Assembly (NCBI GenBank): GCA_018900995.1
Contig: JAHIFH010000012.1
Span: 1 to 47,373, forward strand
DNA: 47,373 nt
From: Patescibacteria group bacterium
Lineage (GTDB): Bacteria > Patescibacteriota > Microgenomatia > PFEM01 > JAHIFH01
Direction: 5' to 3'
The notes under the pieces are model-generated. The model saw only the letters and a list, made by a program, of their open reading frames with translations, made no database searches and was not told the origin of the DNA. Each line of letters begins with the position of its first letter. Positions within the stretch are counted from its first letter, which is position 1. This document shows, one piece after another, positions 7,201 to 15,291 of the stretch. A program made the translations under genes and the position numbers.

Positions 7201-8004
7201 TTAGCTAATATCGGCTTTAAAATTTAAATCCGGATCATGGCGCCATTTCCGTTTATTATGACCGTCGTAATAGCGAAGAATTTTGAGGCGGTAAAAAACT
7301 GCCAAAGTATCTACAAGCATACCCCAAATTGTCCCAGTCCCTATGCTGGAATATTTTAGTCTTCTGGCATCCATTTCTACCGGACCATCATGAATTTTTT
7401 CAAATCCCAACCTCTTGGCTACTGACAACATCTCAATATCAAAAGCAAAATTTTTCACTAAAAGACGCGGCAAAACCTTTTCCAGAGCTTTCCTTTTGAA
7501 AATCTTCAAACCTCGCTGGCTATCAGTAATCCGCAATCCAAAAAGCCATTTAGTCAGGACATGATACCCCCAACTTAAAATTTTCCTTTTCAGGGGATAC
7601 CCATAAACTTTAGAAGCTGAGTGGCGAATGGAGCCAACGATAATATCGGAACCATACCAAATCATATGTTCCAAGAGTATCGATAAACCATTGGGGTCAA
7701 TATCCATTCCGGCATCAATAAAGGCAATTAGATCCCCTTTTGTTTTTGCCATCCCGTATCGGACTGCATGTCCTTTACCTTTATTTTCCTTGTAGCCAAT
7801 GACCTTTAGTTTTTTAGATTTAACCTTCTTAGCATTTTCATAAGTTTTATCTACTCTTCCATCAATTACACAAATAATTTCATAATCATAACGAATCTGC
7901 TTGAGGACTTCCTCAATCCGCTGAAGGTCTTTTTTAATTGTCTTTTCCTGCTTATAGGCGGGAACGATAACTGAAAGTAGGTGCTTTTTTGGTTTTGTTA
8001 TCAC
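7201..8004 (-). CDS. DPM/DPG-synthase-like GT2 (polyprenyl-phosphate sugar synthase)
   Basis: 267 residues, soluble GT-A fold. It starts LLSVIVPAYKQEKTI, has VIDGRVDKT (46-54), AFIDAGMDIDP (94-104) carrying the metal-binding acidic triad, and ITDSQRGLKIFKRKAL near 160. The arrangement matches dolichyl-phosphate mannose/glucose synthases, which charge a polyprenyl phosphate for extracytoplasmic GT-C enzymes, of which this window encodes many. No C-terminal membrane helices, as in single-domain DPM1/Alg5-like forms. The best start is a GTG at 8004, 53 bases inside the flippase gene; no in-frame ATG lies before the first conserved strand. Confidence 0.83.
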   Translation of the reverse strand: MITKPKKHLLSVIVPAYKQEKTIKKDLQRIEEVLKQIRYDYEIICVIDGRVDKTYENAKKVKSKKLKVIGYKENKGKGHAVRYGMAKTKGDLIAFIDAGMDIDPNGLSILLEHMIWYGSDIIVGSIRHSASKVYGYPLKRKILSWGYHVLTKWLFGLRITDSQRGLKIFKRKALEKVLPRLLVKNFAFDIEMLSVAKRLGFEKIHDGPVEMDARRLKYSSIGTGTIWGMLVDTLAVFYRLKILRYYDGHNKRKWRHDPDLNFKADIS

Positions 8005-9256
8005 TATAAATATAATATACCAAAAGGCTGATGAGGAGCAAGCTTAGAATAGAAATTGAGACCCAAACTATTTGAGATAAGCTTTGGTGGAAAAGAAAAA
8101 TCAAAATAACTTGGGCAGCAGCAGCAATAACTGGTAAGACAACCACTTTAACTTTTTTTACCGAAAGATAAAAGTTTACTAACAGAGAAGAAAGTGAATA
8201 CAGACTTAAGAATATAGCGAAAAGAAAGAGATAAGGTGAAGCCGAAAGATATTGGCGGCCATAAAGGATATTAATCATTAACTTGGGAAAAAGAAAATAA
8301 ATTCCACTAATCCCCAAACAAGTAAGCAAAACCAAACCCAGGCTTAAACTGAGAAGATTAATGTATTTTTTCCCGTTAGCGTGTCGCTCAGAAACCATCG
8401 GGAACATTACCATAATTATCGGGCTTGAGGCAAAGAAAATGATTTTGCCTAAAGTCGCTAAAGCGGCATAAAAGCCCGCTTCCTGAGCTGGTAAAAAATG
8501 TCTTACCAATACAATGTCAGTCGTATAAAGCGAGGTAAAAGCAAGAGTGGAAAAAAACACTGGAACAGCATATCTAACAATCTCCTGGCTGTTTATCGTT
8601 TTCTTTCTTTCTTTCTTTCTTTCAAATAAACGCCTAACAAAAAAAGCTGTCAATAAATAGCCAATCAGCGCACTTACTAAAAAGGCTAAAACTGCACCTA
8701 AAACTTTCCATCCCAAATAAACTAATAAAACAGCTATTCCAAGTTTTAAGACGACTTGAACTGCTCCTGAAATTGACATTAAACCGAAACGAAGGAATCC
8801 CTGAAGGGTAGTAACGTTAACCATAAAATAGACTCCAACTAAGCTCGATGTTATTATTAACAGCAAAGGTAAAATCGATTTAAGATGAAGAAATGAGGCA
8901 ATTAATGGAGAGATTATTATTAATAACAGAAACCCAGCTAAACTAAAAATTACTAACTTTTTATTTAACCAAGAATAAAAATAAAAAATTGTCCCAAAAT
9001 CCTTTTTCCCTCGTAAGGCAGAGACATATTTAACTACTACCAAACTTAAACTATTAACGGGAATGCTGATTAGATAACTGAAGGAAATCAACGAAGCAAG
9101 AATGCCATAATCAATGGGTCCCAACATCCGCCCCATCAAAAGATGATAAAGATAGTTGCCAAAATTGGCAAACATATTACCGGCAAATAAAATAGCACTA
9201 CCAGCAATCAGCTGATTTTCGATTAATTTCAGTAATTTTAGTTTAAGAGGGTTCAT
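7952..9256 (-). CDS. Wzx-like polysaccharide flippase (MOP superfamily)
   Basis: 434 residues with about twelve membrane helices. The start (AGSAILFAGNMFANFGNYLYHLLMGRMLGP, then DYGILASL) is the hallmark of the oligosaccharide flippase/teichuronic acid exporter branch of the MOP superfamily, which moves polyprenyl-linked glycans to the outer face. The mid-protein loop ERKKERKK (212-219) is encoded by six perfect GAAA repeats, a slippage-prone tract. One unit gained or lost would shift the frame and remove the second half of the transporter. Situated 14 bases after the PIG-V-like gene in the leftward operon. A second flippase lies at 36191-37684. Confidence 0.87.
   Translation of the reverse strand: MNPLKLKLLKLIENQLIAGSAILFAGNMFANFGNYLYHLLMGRMLGPIDYGILASLISFSYLISIPVNSLSLVVVKYVSALRGKKDFGTIFYFYSWLNKKLVIFSLAGFLLLIIISPLIASFLHLKSILPLLLIITSSLVGVYFMVNVTTLQGFLRFGLMSISGAVQVVLKLGIAVLLVYLGWKVLGAVLAFLVSALIGYLLTAFFVRRLFERKKERKKTINSQEIVRYAVPVFFSTLAFTSLYTTDIVLVRHFLPAQEAGFYAALATLGKIIFFASSPIIMVMFPMVSERHANGKKYINLLSLSLGLVLLTCLGISGIYFLFPKLMINILYGRQYLSASPYLFLFAIFLSLYSLSSLLVNFYLSVKKVKVVVLPVIAAAAQVILIFLFHQSLSQIVWVSISILSLLLISLLVYYIYSDNKTKKAPTFSYRSRL
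8600..8623. repeat. (TTTC)6 tetranucleotide microsatellite inside the flippase gene
   Basis: Six perfect TTTC copies (GAAA on the coding strand) encode ERKKERKK. Pure tetranucleotide tracts in coding sequence are the classic substrate for slipped-strand phase variation in surface-glycan genes. Confidence 0.85.
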
Positions 9257-9270
9257 TTAAAAAAGAGTTA

Positions 9271-10584
9271 CTAAGCCAGCCAGTATCCTCGAGTGAAAAA
9301 TAATAGAGAAATAATTAATAGTGGAATAGCGATGAGCGGATACAAGATTCTCACCCACCTATATTTCTCTGCCCAAATAGCAAGAAGAATAAAGCCAGGA
9401 AAAAGAACCAGGGCATAGCGAGGTAAAGAGGAAAAAGTGCCAGTCAGAGTAGGGGTGATATAAGCTAAAGCCATAAAAGTAACATAAGGATACCAGCGCC
9501 GAAGCCAGGCAAAGAGACTTAGAACTAAAAAGGCAGTGCCACTGAAAAATTCCAAAATAACAACAAAGTAAGTAGGAGTTAACTTTTCACAGGTCACGAG
9601 CATCTTTAGGTAACGCCAAAAAACTTGATAAAGAAGTACTAATTTAGTCGCTGTTCTCCCGGCCCCAAAATAAGGTTGGACGTGAAGAAACAAAAGTGGA
9701 TCCTGGAATTTGGTAGCTAAATAGGACATATAACCAATTAATCCCAAAGGGATAAATAAAAGCGGGATTAAAGTGATCGGTGATCGGTGAGTGGTGGTCG
9801 GTTTTTTTCTGGTCGCTGGTGGCTGGTGGCTGGTAGCTCCTTGCTGCCACCATTCAACAAGCAAGGCTGGAAAGAGAAAAACTCCTGGCAAACGAGTTGA
9901 TGTCGCTAACAAGCCGAAAATACCTGCTAGCCACCAGTGTTTGGTTCTGGCAAAATAAAAACTGGCGAGAACGAGCATTAGGAACAATGACTCGGTATAA
10001 ACGGCGGCAAAGTAAAAAGCCGTCGGGAAAATTAGCAAATAGACAACTGCTCTTTTGGCTATACTTTTTTGATAGTCCAGTCTGATCAATTTATAGAAAA
10101 TTAATAGAGCAAAAAATAAACTAACGGTTGAGACAAACAAACCGGCCACCAAATCACGACCATAAAAAAAGGGGGTTAGAGCCTTGATTAACTTCGGATA
10201 AAGAGGAAAAAAGGCCTGCTGATAAATTCCATATCCCTTTCGGGCAATATCCAAATAATGAATTCCATCAAAATTAGCTCGACTCCAAAGCCAACGGGGG
10301 CTAACCACTTGCTTCTCGGTATAAAGATATTCCATAGTGGTGGGAAAATACTGTTCGCCAAGAACAATTAGACCACCAATCAATACTTGCCAGATGACAA
10401 AAACTGACAGAATAAAAGGAAGAGTTTTTTTACTACACCGGCTGCAAGGCGACACTAGTCGCCGCAGTCCCGCACTAGAACGGTGCGGGATAGCACAGCC
10501 CCGTACGAAAACTCTCTCAGCTTTAGCGCTGGAGGCGTTTTCATTTTTTCGTAATAATTTCCTGATATACTTTGTAAGTTTCAT
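9271..10584 (-). CDS. PIG-V-like GT-C mannosyltransferase with repeat-derived N-terminus and internal repeat
   Basis: A 437-residue polytopic protein. After the first membrane helix it has RANFDGIHYLDIARKGY (102-118), where the D-G pair follows the PIG-V/GPI-mannosyltransferase pattern, then FFPLYPKLIKAL and YLLIFPTAFYFAAVYTESLF. This suggests an extracytoplasmic transferase using polyprenyl-phosphate sugar. Residues 16-52 are Arg/Ser/Cys-rich and come from a GC-rich hairpin element (10448-10490 and flanks). Residues 250-271 come from a composite heptamer repeat in a loop. The ATG at 10584 overlaps the GT4 gene by 44 bases. A GTG inside hairpin A (10455, residue 44) is an alternative start that would remove most of the odd peptide. 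Confidence 0.78.
   Translation of the reverse strand: MKLTKYIRKLLRKNENASSAKAERVFVRGCAIPHRSSAGLRRLVSPCSRCSKKTLPFILSVFVIWQVLIGGLIVLGEQYFPTTMEYLYTEKQVVSPRWLWSRANFDGIHYLDIARKGYGIYQQAFFPLYPKLIKALTPFFYGRDLVAGLFVSTVSLFFALLIFYKLIRLDYQKSIAKRAVVYLLIFPTAFYFAAVYTESLFLMLVLASFYFARTKHWWLAGIFGLLATSTRLPGVFLFPALLVEWWQQGATSHQPPATRKKPTTTHRSPITLIPLLFIPLGLIGYMSYLATKFQDPLLFLHVQPYFGAGRTATKLVLLYQVFWRYLKMLVTCEKLTPTYFVVILEFFSGTAFLVLSLFAWLRRWYPYVTFMALAYITPTLTGTFSSLPRYALVLFPGFILLAIWAEKYRWVRILYPLIAIPLLIISLLFFTRGYWLA
9775..9838. repeat. Composite heptamer repeat with T7 core, inside the PIG-V-like gene
   Basis: Four units of the GATCGGT type, a TTTTTTTCT bridge and four units of the GGTGGCT type span 64 bases. The 16-base core TCGGTTTTTTTCTGGT (9798-9813) occurs identically at 26448-26463 in an unrelated GT2 gene, with the same flanking unit types. 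It is translated as ATSHQPPATRKKP plus TTTHRSPIT. Confidence 0.82.
10448..10490. repeat. Paired GC-rich hairpins (palindromic element) at the start of the PIG-V-like gene
   Basis: Hairpin A: GGCGAC-ACTA-GTCGCC (10448-10463). Hairpin B: TCCCGCAC and GTGCGGGA with a 7-base loop (10468-10490). Both contain CACTAG. The surrounding stretch, about 10440-10545, is far more GC-rich than the neighbouring coding sequence, and an outer GAAAAC/GTTTTC pair lies at its far end. It resembles palindromic elements that become incorporated into proteins. Confidence 0.7.
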
Positions 10585-11587
10585 TGGCTACCTTTTCCCA
10601 ACTAAATTTTTTCGCTTGCTTTAATCCCTTTTCTATTAAATCCTCTCTTAAATCTTCGTCTTCAATGACAACTGTCAAACCATTAGCAATATCATTTATA
10701 TCATAAGGGTCAACGAAAACTGCTGCCTTGCCTGCGATTTCCGGCAAACTCGCCTTTTTGCTCGTTACTACTGGAGTTCCGCAAGCCATCGCTTCGAGAA
10801 CCGGCAAGCCAAAGCCTTCGTAAAATGACGGCTGACAATAAACGGTGGCTAAATTATAAAGGACGACTAAATCTTTATCGGGAACAAAACCAGTGAGGAT
10901 GATTGATGATTTGCAGTAATCCTGCAACCAAACTAAATCGCGGTTTTCAGGATGGCTTCGGTCAATTTTTCTCTCAACTGCCTGTTTGCCGACAATAACT
11001 AAGGGTATTTTTGCTTTCTCGCAAGCCTTGACCAGGCCGCGAATATTTTTATTGTAATTAACGTCACCGACGTATAAAACAAACTTACTGGGAAGATGAT
11101 ATTTTTGTTTTACAGTAACCAGTGATTGGTGACTAGTAATCGGTTTAAAAATATCAGCCGCCGCCAAATAAACAACATGAATTTTTTCTTTTGAATAATC
11201 TAAATATTTAGTGATGTCTTTTTTAGAGTTTTTAGAATCGGTAATGACACCACTCGCTGTTCTTAGAGCCAGCTTTTGGGCTCTAAATTTCAACTTACCC
11301 TTTATTCCAGGCGGATAATGTTCTGGAAAAACTAGCGGCGTAGTGTCGTGAATGGTGACTACCGTCTTTTTCTTTCTCATTAAAGGTAAAGTCATAAAAA
11401 ACAAATCAAAATAAGAATAATGAATTAAGTCGCAATCTTGAGGAATTTCTCCTTCTTCCACTAAAACCAACTCAAAATCAGCCCTTTTGAAAGACTGCAA
11501 AGCCTTAACAAGATTCTTAGTATAGGCGCCAATGCCCCGAAATTGATGGGCTGACTTTAATGGAGAAATATCAATGGCAACTTTCAT
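10541..11587 (-). CDS. GT4-family glycosyltransferase
   Basis: 348 residues, GT-B fold. The N-terminal half starts MKVAIDISPL and has RGIGAYTKNLV; the C-terminal half has FVLYVGDVNYNKNI (169-182), then SFYEGFGLPVLEAMACGTPV (254-273), the GT4 donor-binding EX7E region. This is the mannosyltransferase B-like subgroup that uses GDP- or UDP-sugars to extend chains on the cytoplasmic side. Residues 149-159 (ITSHQSLVTVK), at the junction between the two Rossmann domains, are encoded by a heptamer repeat tract. It precedes the PIG-V-like gene with a 44-base overlap. Confidence 0.9.
   Translation of the reverse strand: MKVAIDISPLKSAHQFRGIGAYTKNLVKALQSFKRADFELVLVEEGEIPQDCDLIHYSYFDLFFMTLPLMRKKKTVVTIHDTTPLVFPEHYPPGIKGKLKFRAQKLALRTASGVITDSKNSKKDITKYLDYSKEKIHVVYLAAADIFKPITSHQSLVTVKQKYHLPSKFVLYVGDVNYNKNIRGLVKACEKAKIPLVIVGKQAVERKIDRSHPENRDLVWLQDYCKSSIILTGFVPDKDLVVLYNLATVYCQPSFYEGFGLPVLEAMACGTPVVTSKKASLPEIAGKAAVFVDPYDINDIANGLTVVIEDEDLREDLIEKGLKQAKKFSWEKVANETYKVYQEIITKK
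11114..11144. repeat. Heptamer repeat tract inside the GT4 gene
   Basis: Four 7-base units (AGTAACC, AGTGATT, GGTGACT, AGTAATC) plus GGT lie at the inter-domain linker of the GT4 and read as TSHQSLVT. They are degenerate copies of the units at 14092 and 26422. Confidence 0.72.
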
Positions 11588-11597
11588 AATTCTATTT

Positions 11598-12467
11598 TTA
11601 CTTTCTTACTAAGTATCGCCAGTAGGCCCTAGGAAATCTTAGGGCAGAGAAAAAAGAAAAAACAATTCCTTGAAAGCTATCAAGAATTCCTTTATGCCTA
11701 ATAAGAGTTAACAAGAACCAATGAATAGGTTTTATCAAGGAATAATTTAGGAACTGAATTGGATTTTTACCTAATCGGGCTTCTTTAAACTCAGCTGTGA
11801 TTAAATCAATATACTTACTGTTCCTTTCAAGATATCTTTTAAATGTCGGGTCAGCTAGATGAATAAGGTCATTCTGCAACCAGCCTATCCTGCCATTAAT
11901 TACAATCTGTTCATGAACACTTTTGCACGGAAAATATGCTTTGCCATTCTTGACTAGACGAATGACCCCATCAGGATAAACACCGCCATAGCGAAGGTAT
12001 TTACCCAAAAAGTAATTTAAGCGGGGCATAAAAAATCCAGCATATTCTCCGCTGTCTTTACCAATTTTCCCATCTCTTTTTTCTATTATCCTTTGATGCC
12101 TTTGAAACAAATTCTTATTTGGAAGCGTTTCTTGATATTTCTTGATTTTCCTTTCACTTAAGGAAACAATCATTTTAATCTCCTCAGCTAATTTCTTTGT
12201 CACCCTCTCATCAGCATCCAATTGGAGAATCCACTCTCCCTTACAAGCATCAAGGGCTTTTTGTTTATTAATGTGAAAGATAGGTGGATTATCAGTCACC
12301 ATTACTTTGGCGCCGTGTTTTTTAGCGATGGCAACCGTATCATCTTCAGAAGAACCATCAACCACAACAATCTCATCCGCTAAATCTTTCACTGACTCCA
12401 AACAGGAGCCAATATTTTCTTCCTCGTTATAGGTGGCTAGGGCTACAGAAATAGTTTTTTTCTTCAT
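11598..12467 (-). CDS. WaaE/KdtX-like GT2 glycosyltransferase
   Basis: 289 residues. It has SVALATYNEEENIGSCLESV, EIVVVDGSSEDDT (32-44), LQLDADERV (81-89) and a late VHEQIVINGRIGWL segment followed by HLADPTFKRYLERNSKY, the signature of the WaaE-type branch (lipopolysaccharide core beta-glucosyltransferases and relatives). The N-terminal domain uses a nucleotide sugar; a hydrophobic C-terminal part may sit on the membrane. No lipopolysaccharide genes are visible, so an LPS-core role is unlikely here. Its ATG overlaps the TGA of the GTPase-SIS gene by 4 bases, implying translational coupling. Confidence 0.85.
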   Translation of the reverse strand: MKKKTISVALATYNEEENIGSCLESVKDLADEIVVVDGSSEDDTVAIAKKHGAKVMVTDNPPIFHINKQKALDACKGEWILQLDADERVTKKLAEEIKMIVSLSERKIKKYQETLPNKNLFQRHQRIIEKRDGKIGKDSGEYAGFFMPRLNYFLGKYLRYGGVYPDGVIRLVKNGKAYFPCKSVHEQIVINGRIGWLQNDLIHLADPTFKRYLERNSKYIDLITAEFKEARLGKNPIQFLNYSLIKPIHWFLLTLIRHKGILDSFQGIVFSFFSALRFPRAYWRYLVRK

Positions 12468-13609
12468 TTAATCCCCATCTTCTTTGTTTCAACTTTTTCT
12501 GGCAGCATGAACTTAACCGAGTCATCAGCGGTAATGCCCTTTTCATCCGCTAAAACTAAATTAATAGCATGAACAATAACTAAATGGGCGGTTTGAATTT
12601 TTGATGAAGATGGACCCTCGGGTTTGGAATTACTTTTAATAATGTATTCCGCCTGTTTTCCTAAGGGGGTATCAATATTCTCGGTAATAGCAACGGTAAT
12701 TGCTTTTTTCTTTCTCGCCTGTCTTAAGGTCTCGTAAACAAAGCCTGTCCCTCCGCTAGCAGAGACACTAATAACCACATCTCCTTTATTAACTACAAAA
12801 TTAATATAACGAGAAAGTCCGGCTTCTTCTTCAGCAGTACCCTTAGCAAAACTCACTGGTTGGGCCTCAGCTAAATCATTAGTAAAAGCCAAAATAGGCA
12901 AACCTGTCTCTAAACCTTGACCCGCCATTTCTTTAGCCACCAAAGCCGAGGCGCCCGCCCCTGTAACAATAATTTTTTTGCCTTTTTTAATTTGCCGATC
13001 GATCATCTTGATTACCTTAATAATCCCTTCCTCGCTAGTGTGATAAGTTTCGGCTAAACCTTTTTGCTCCTCATCAAACACTCGCTTTATCTTATCCTCT
13101 ATTGTTTTACAGCCTTCAAAATCAATGGAAACCATCATCGGTTTGTTAATATCAATTAGCTGGCCAACACTATCGATCAAAATTAGGTCCTTATAAGAAG
13201 TTTTGGTGAATTCCAGAGTCGTTCCCGGCAAATCACCAACTTTATAGGCAGTCCCACAGAGATAGTTAATCAAGCTCGTTTTACCAGCATTGAAAACTCC
13301 GAGAACAATTACTCTGTCTTTGTTAAAAAAGTCATCTATTTTTCTTTTTAACTTCAAAAGGTTCTTTCTGGTCTTTAAAGAAATTGGCAAAACATTGTCT
13401 TTCAATTCTTTCTCTATCTTAAGGTAAGAATTATTCCTCACCCTGTCATTCTTGTTTCCAACTACAAAGTACTTCAACCCCTTTTCTTGACAAGCATCAA
13501 TAAAGGCTTTGATGGTATTAATTTGGGGGTCGACTAAATTGGCTATCACAATCGCCCCAGAGGGTCTAGCTTGTAAAAATGGTGCCGAAATTTTTTTGGT
13601 TACTCTCAT
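12464..13609 (-). CDS. Circularly permuted GTPase fused to a MurQ-like SIS domain
   Basis: 381 residues with two domains. The N-terminal ~170 residues carry GTPase motifs in permuted order: GNKND (G4, 51-55), LPISLKT (G5-like, 74-80), GVFNAGKTSLIN (G1/P-loop, 104-115), LPGTT (G2, 127-131) and DSVG (G3, 146-149), as in YqeH/RbgA-type permuted GTPases. Residues ~185-355 form a SIS domain: VTGAGASALVAKEMA (215-229), ISVSASGGTGFVYETL (280-295, phosphosugar-binding Ser loop), ITENIDTPLGKQAEYII (308-324) and EGPSSSKIQTAHLVI, closest to MurQ/GCKR types that bind N-acetyl-amino-sugar 6-phosphates. It may sense or process a sugar phosphate under GTP control. It overlaps both neighbours by 4 bases, so it is fully embedded in the glycan operon. 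The pairing is, to my knowledge, unusual. Confidence 0.8.
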   Translation of the reverse strand: MRVTKKISAPFLQARPSGAIVIANLVDPQINTIKAFIDACQEKGLKYFVVGNKNDRVRNNSYLKIEKELKDNVLPISLKTRKNLLKLKRKIDDFFNKDRVIVLGVFNAGKTSLINYLCGTAYKVGDLPGTTLEFTKTSYKDLILIDSVGQLIDINKPMMVSIDFEGCKTIEDKIKRVFDEEQKGLAETYHTSEEGIIKVIKMIDRQIKKGKKIIVTGAGASALVAKEMAGQGLETGLPILAFTNDLAEAQPVSFAKGTAEEEAGLSRYINFVVNKGDVVISVSASGGTGFVYETLRQARKKKAITVAITENIDTPLGKQAEYIIKSNSKPEGPSSSKIQTAHLVIVHAINLVLADEKGITADDSVKFMLPEKVETKKMGIK

Positions 13610-15291
13610 GTTTTAACAATTTGAAAGGCGATGCTTCCATCTTTAAAATAAATTTCTTTAGTTATCTTCGGTGGGGGTGGGATTTTTCCTTCCTCTATTA
13701 ACCTTCGGGTTTTTTCATCGATTGTTAGTTCTGGAATTTCTTTATCAGTTCCAATAATAAGAACATTCTTCTGCTTTTTCAGTTCTTCAAAATTAATTGA
13801 TGCAAAATGATATTTATCAAAATCACGAACCGTTGAAAAACCAAATTTATCTCGAGGAGTCAACTTGACCTCTTGCTGAAATTGTTCTGGAGGATATTTC
13901 AGATAAAAAAGAAATAAAATGTAGGGTTGATCATACTTATCAGTGACGTAAATCCGTTCGTACTTCCCTTCGACTTCTTGAACATAACTAACTAATTGAT
14001 CAAAGCCATATTCCCAAGCATCTGGGTAAGTTTTAGGATAGTGAACATAGTATTGATGTAAATAATAAGTCGTACTCCAAAGAAGAACAACAGCAACCAG
14101 TAACCAGTAACTAGTAACCAGTGGTTTCTTTGCTTTCGTCTTAACCCATAACCAGCTTTGATAAAAACCATAAGCGCTAATGATAATTAAAGGGATAACC
14201 ATCATTAAAGACCGAAGAGCATGGGGAGTTTGGAAAGTCATTGCTGCCGCCACTGGCGCCACTGCTAACCAAAGAAAAACCACTAACCAATTTTTTGGCT
14301 GCTTTTTAAGAAGAAAATAAATCCCTAAAACAACGAGAAGAATATCAAATAAATACATCTGTCCCATGTCGGGAACACGACTTCTCTCGATTACATCGCC
14401 TGTTATGAATAAATATTCTCCCTGAAGATGGTCGAACCAGTTTTTGGCAAAAGCAATTGAATAACCAATGAACCGATTGTGAATTAAGCGTACTGGTAAA
14501 GCCATTGTATCTCCATGATGACCTCGTAGTTCATTAATTCTCCATAATGGTCCCGTGTCTGCCAGTAATCCCACTCCCGCAAACCGCGAAATCCCTGCTG
14601 GACCAAAGAAACTAATGATCAAAGGAATTAGAATTATGAACCCCACGATTCCACTAATTAATACCCATTGGCGATTTTTTCGTTGGAAAAGCCTCTTACG
14701 ATAAAGAAAAATTAATCCTAAGCCCAAAAGTGGAACAATTATCCGCGCGCTATGGTAGGTATAAAAAGATAAACCATAAAACAAAACAGAGAAGACAAAA
14801 AATCTTGGCTTCTCTAATCCCTTGAAAAATAGCCAGCTACCCAAAAGAATAAGGCAAGTAGCCGCGTTTGTTTCCCATCCTCCGCGGGAAAAATGTAGAT
14901 GCCAAGGGGAAATGGCTAAGAAAAACGCTGATAACAACCCCCAAACTTCGTTTTTAAACAACTCTTTAACCAATAAATAAATCAACCAAACGCTGAGAGT
15001 TCCCAAAATCGCTGATGGCAATCTAACCGCCAGAACATTAAGTCCTAAAATCTTGACCAAGGGAAGAACAAGATAAAAATAAAGTCCAGGCTTGTAATCG
15101 CCAAATGACTTGAAATGTATCGGCCACGAATTACCATGCTCATCCTTTCCAGTCAAAATCAGAGAATAAGCGTTATAGCCAATTGCTGCCTCATCGGCAT
15201 TAAGACCAGCAGGGTAACTGCTAAGACCCCATAATCGTAAGATTGAGGCGAGTAATAAGATTAACCCCAAGCAAAAAATTTTAAATTTCAT
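13606..15291 (-). CDS. ArnT/PMT-like GT-C glycosyltransferase
   Basis: 561 residues: an N-terminal membrane helix, a first outside loop with LNADEAAIGYNAYS (30-43; Asp33-Glu34 are the expected catalytic/metal acidic pair), about ten further helices, and a soluble C-terminal part of about 110 residues with YDQPYILFLFYLKYPP near 453-468. This is the GT39/GT83 pattern: transfer of a sugar from polyprenyl phosphate to an extracytoplasmic acceptor. TGKDEHG and FKSFGDYKPG after the DE are shared with the four clear paralogues nearby. Residues 390-400, in or beside a helix (LVTSYWLLVAVV), come from a heptamer repeat. It overlaps its upstream paralogue and the GTPase-SIS gene by 4 bases each. Confidence 0.88.
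   Translation of the reverse strand: MKFKIFCLGLILLLASILRLWGLSSYPAGLNADEAAIGYNAYSLILTGKDEHGNSWPIHFKSFGDYKPGLYFYLVLPLVKILGLNVLAVRLPSAILGTLSVWLIYLLVKELFKNEVWGLLSAFFLAISPWHLHFSRGGWETNAATCLILLGSWLFFKGLEKPRFFVFSVLFYGLSFYTYHSARIIVPLLGLGLIFLYRKRLFQRKNRQWVLISGIVGFIILIPLIISFFGPAGISRFAGVGLLADTGPLWRINELRGHHGDTMALPVRLIHNRFIGYSIAFAKNWFDHLQGEYLFITGDVIERSRVPDMGQMYLFDILLVVLGIYFLLKKQPKNWLVVFLWLAVAPVAAAMTFQTPHALRSLMMVIPLIIISAYGFYQSWLWVKTKAKKPLVTSYWLLVAVVLLWSTTYYLHQYYVHYPKTYPDAWEYGFDQLVSYVQEVEGKYERIYVTDKYDQPYILFLFYLKYPPEQFQQEVKLTPRDKFGFSTVRDFDKYHFASINFEELKKQKNVLIIGTDKEIPELTIDEKTRRLIEEGKIPPPPKITKEIYFKDGSIAFQIVKT
14092..14126. repeat. Heptamer repeat tract (AGTAACC) inside an ArnT-like gene
   Basis: Five units (AGCAACC, AGTAACC, AGTAACT, AGTAACC, AGTGGTT) lie in coding sequence. 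Here the translation (LVTSYWLLVAV) is hydrophobic and forms part of a membrane segment, showing the repeat can serve as a helix as well as a loop. Confidence 0.78.

Noticed and set aside
10337..10624. Plus-strand open frame of 95 codons across the hairpin element
   Set aside because: It runs antisense to two genes with clear families; its length is explained by the GC-rich insert.
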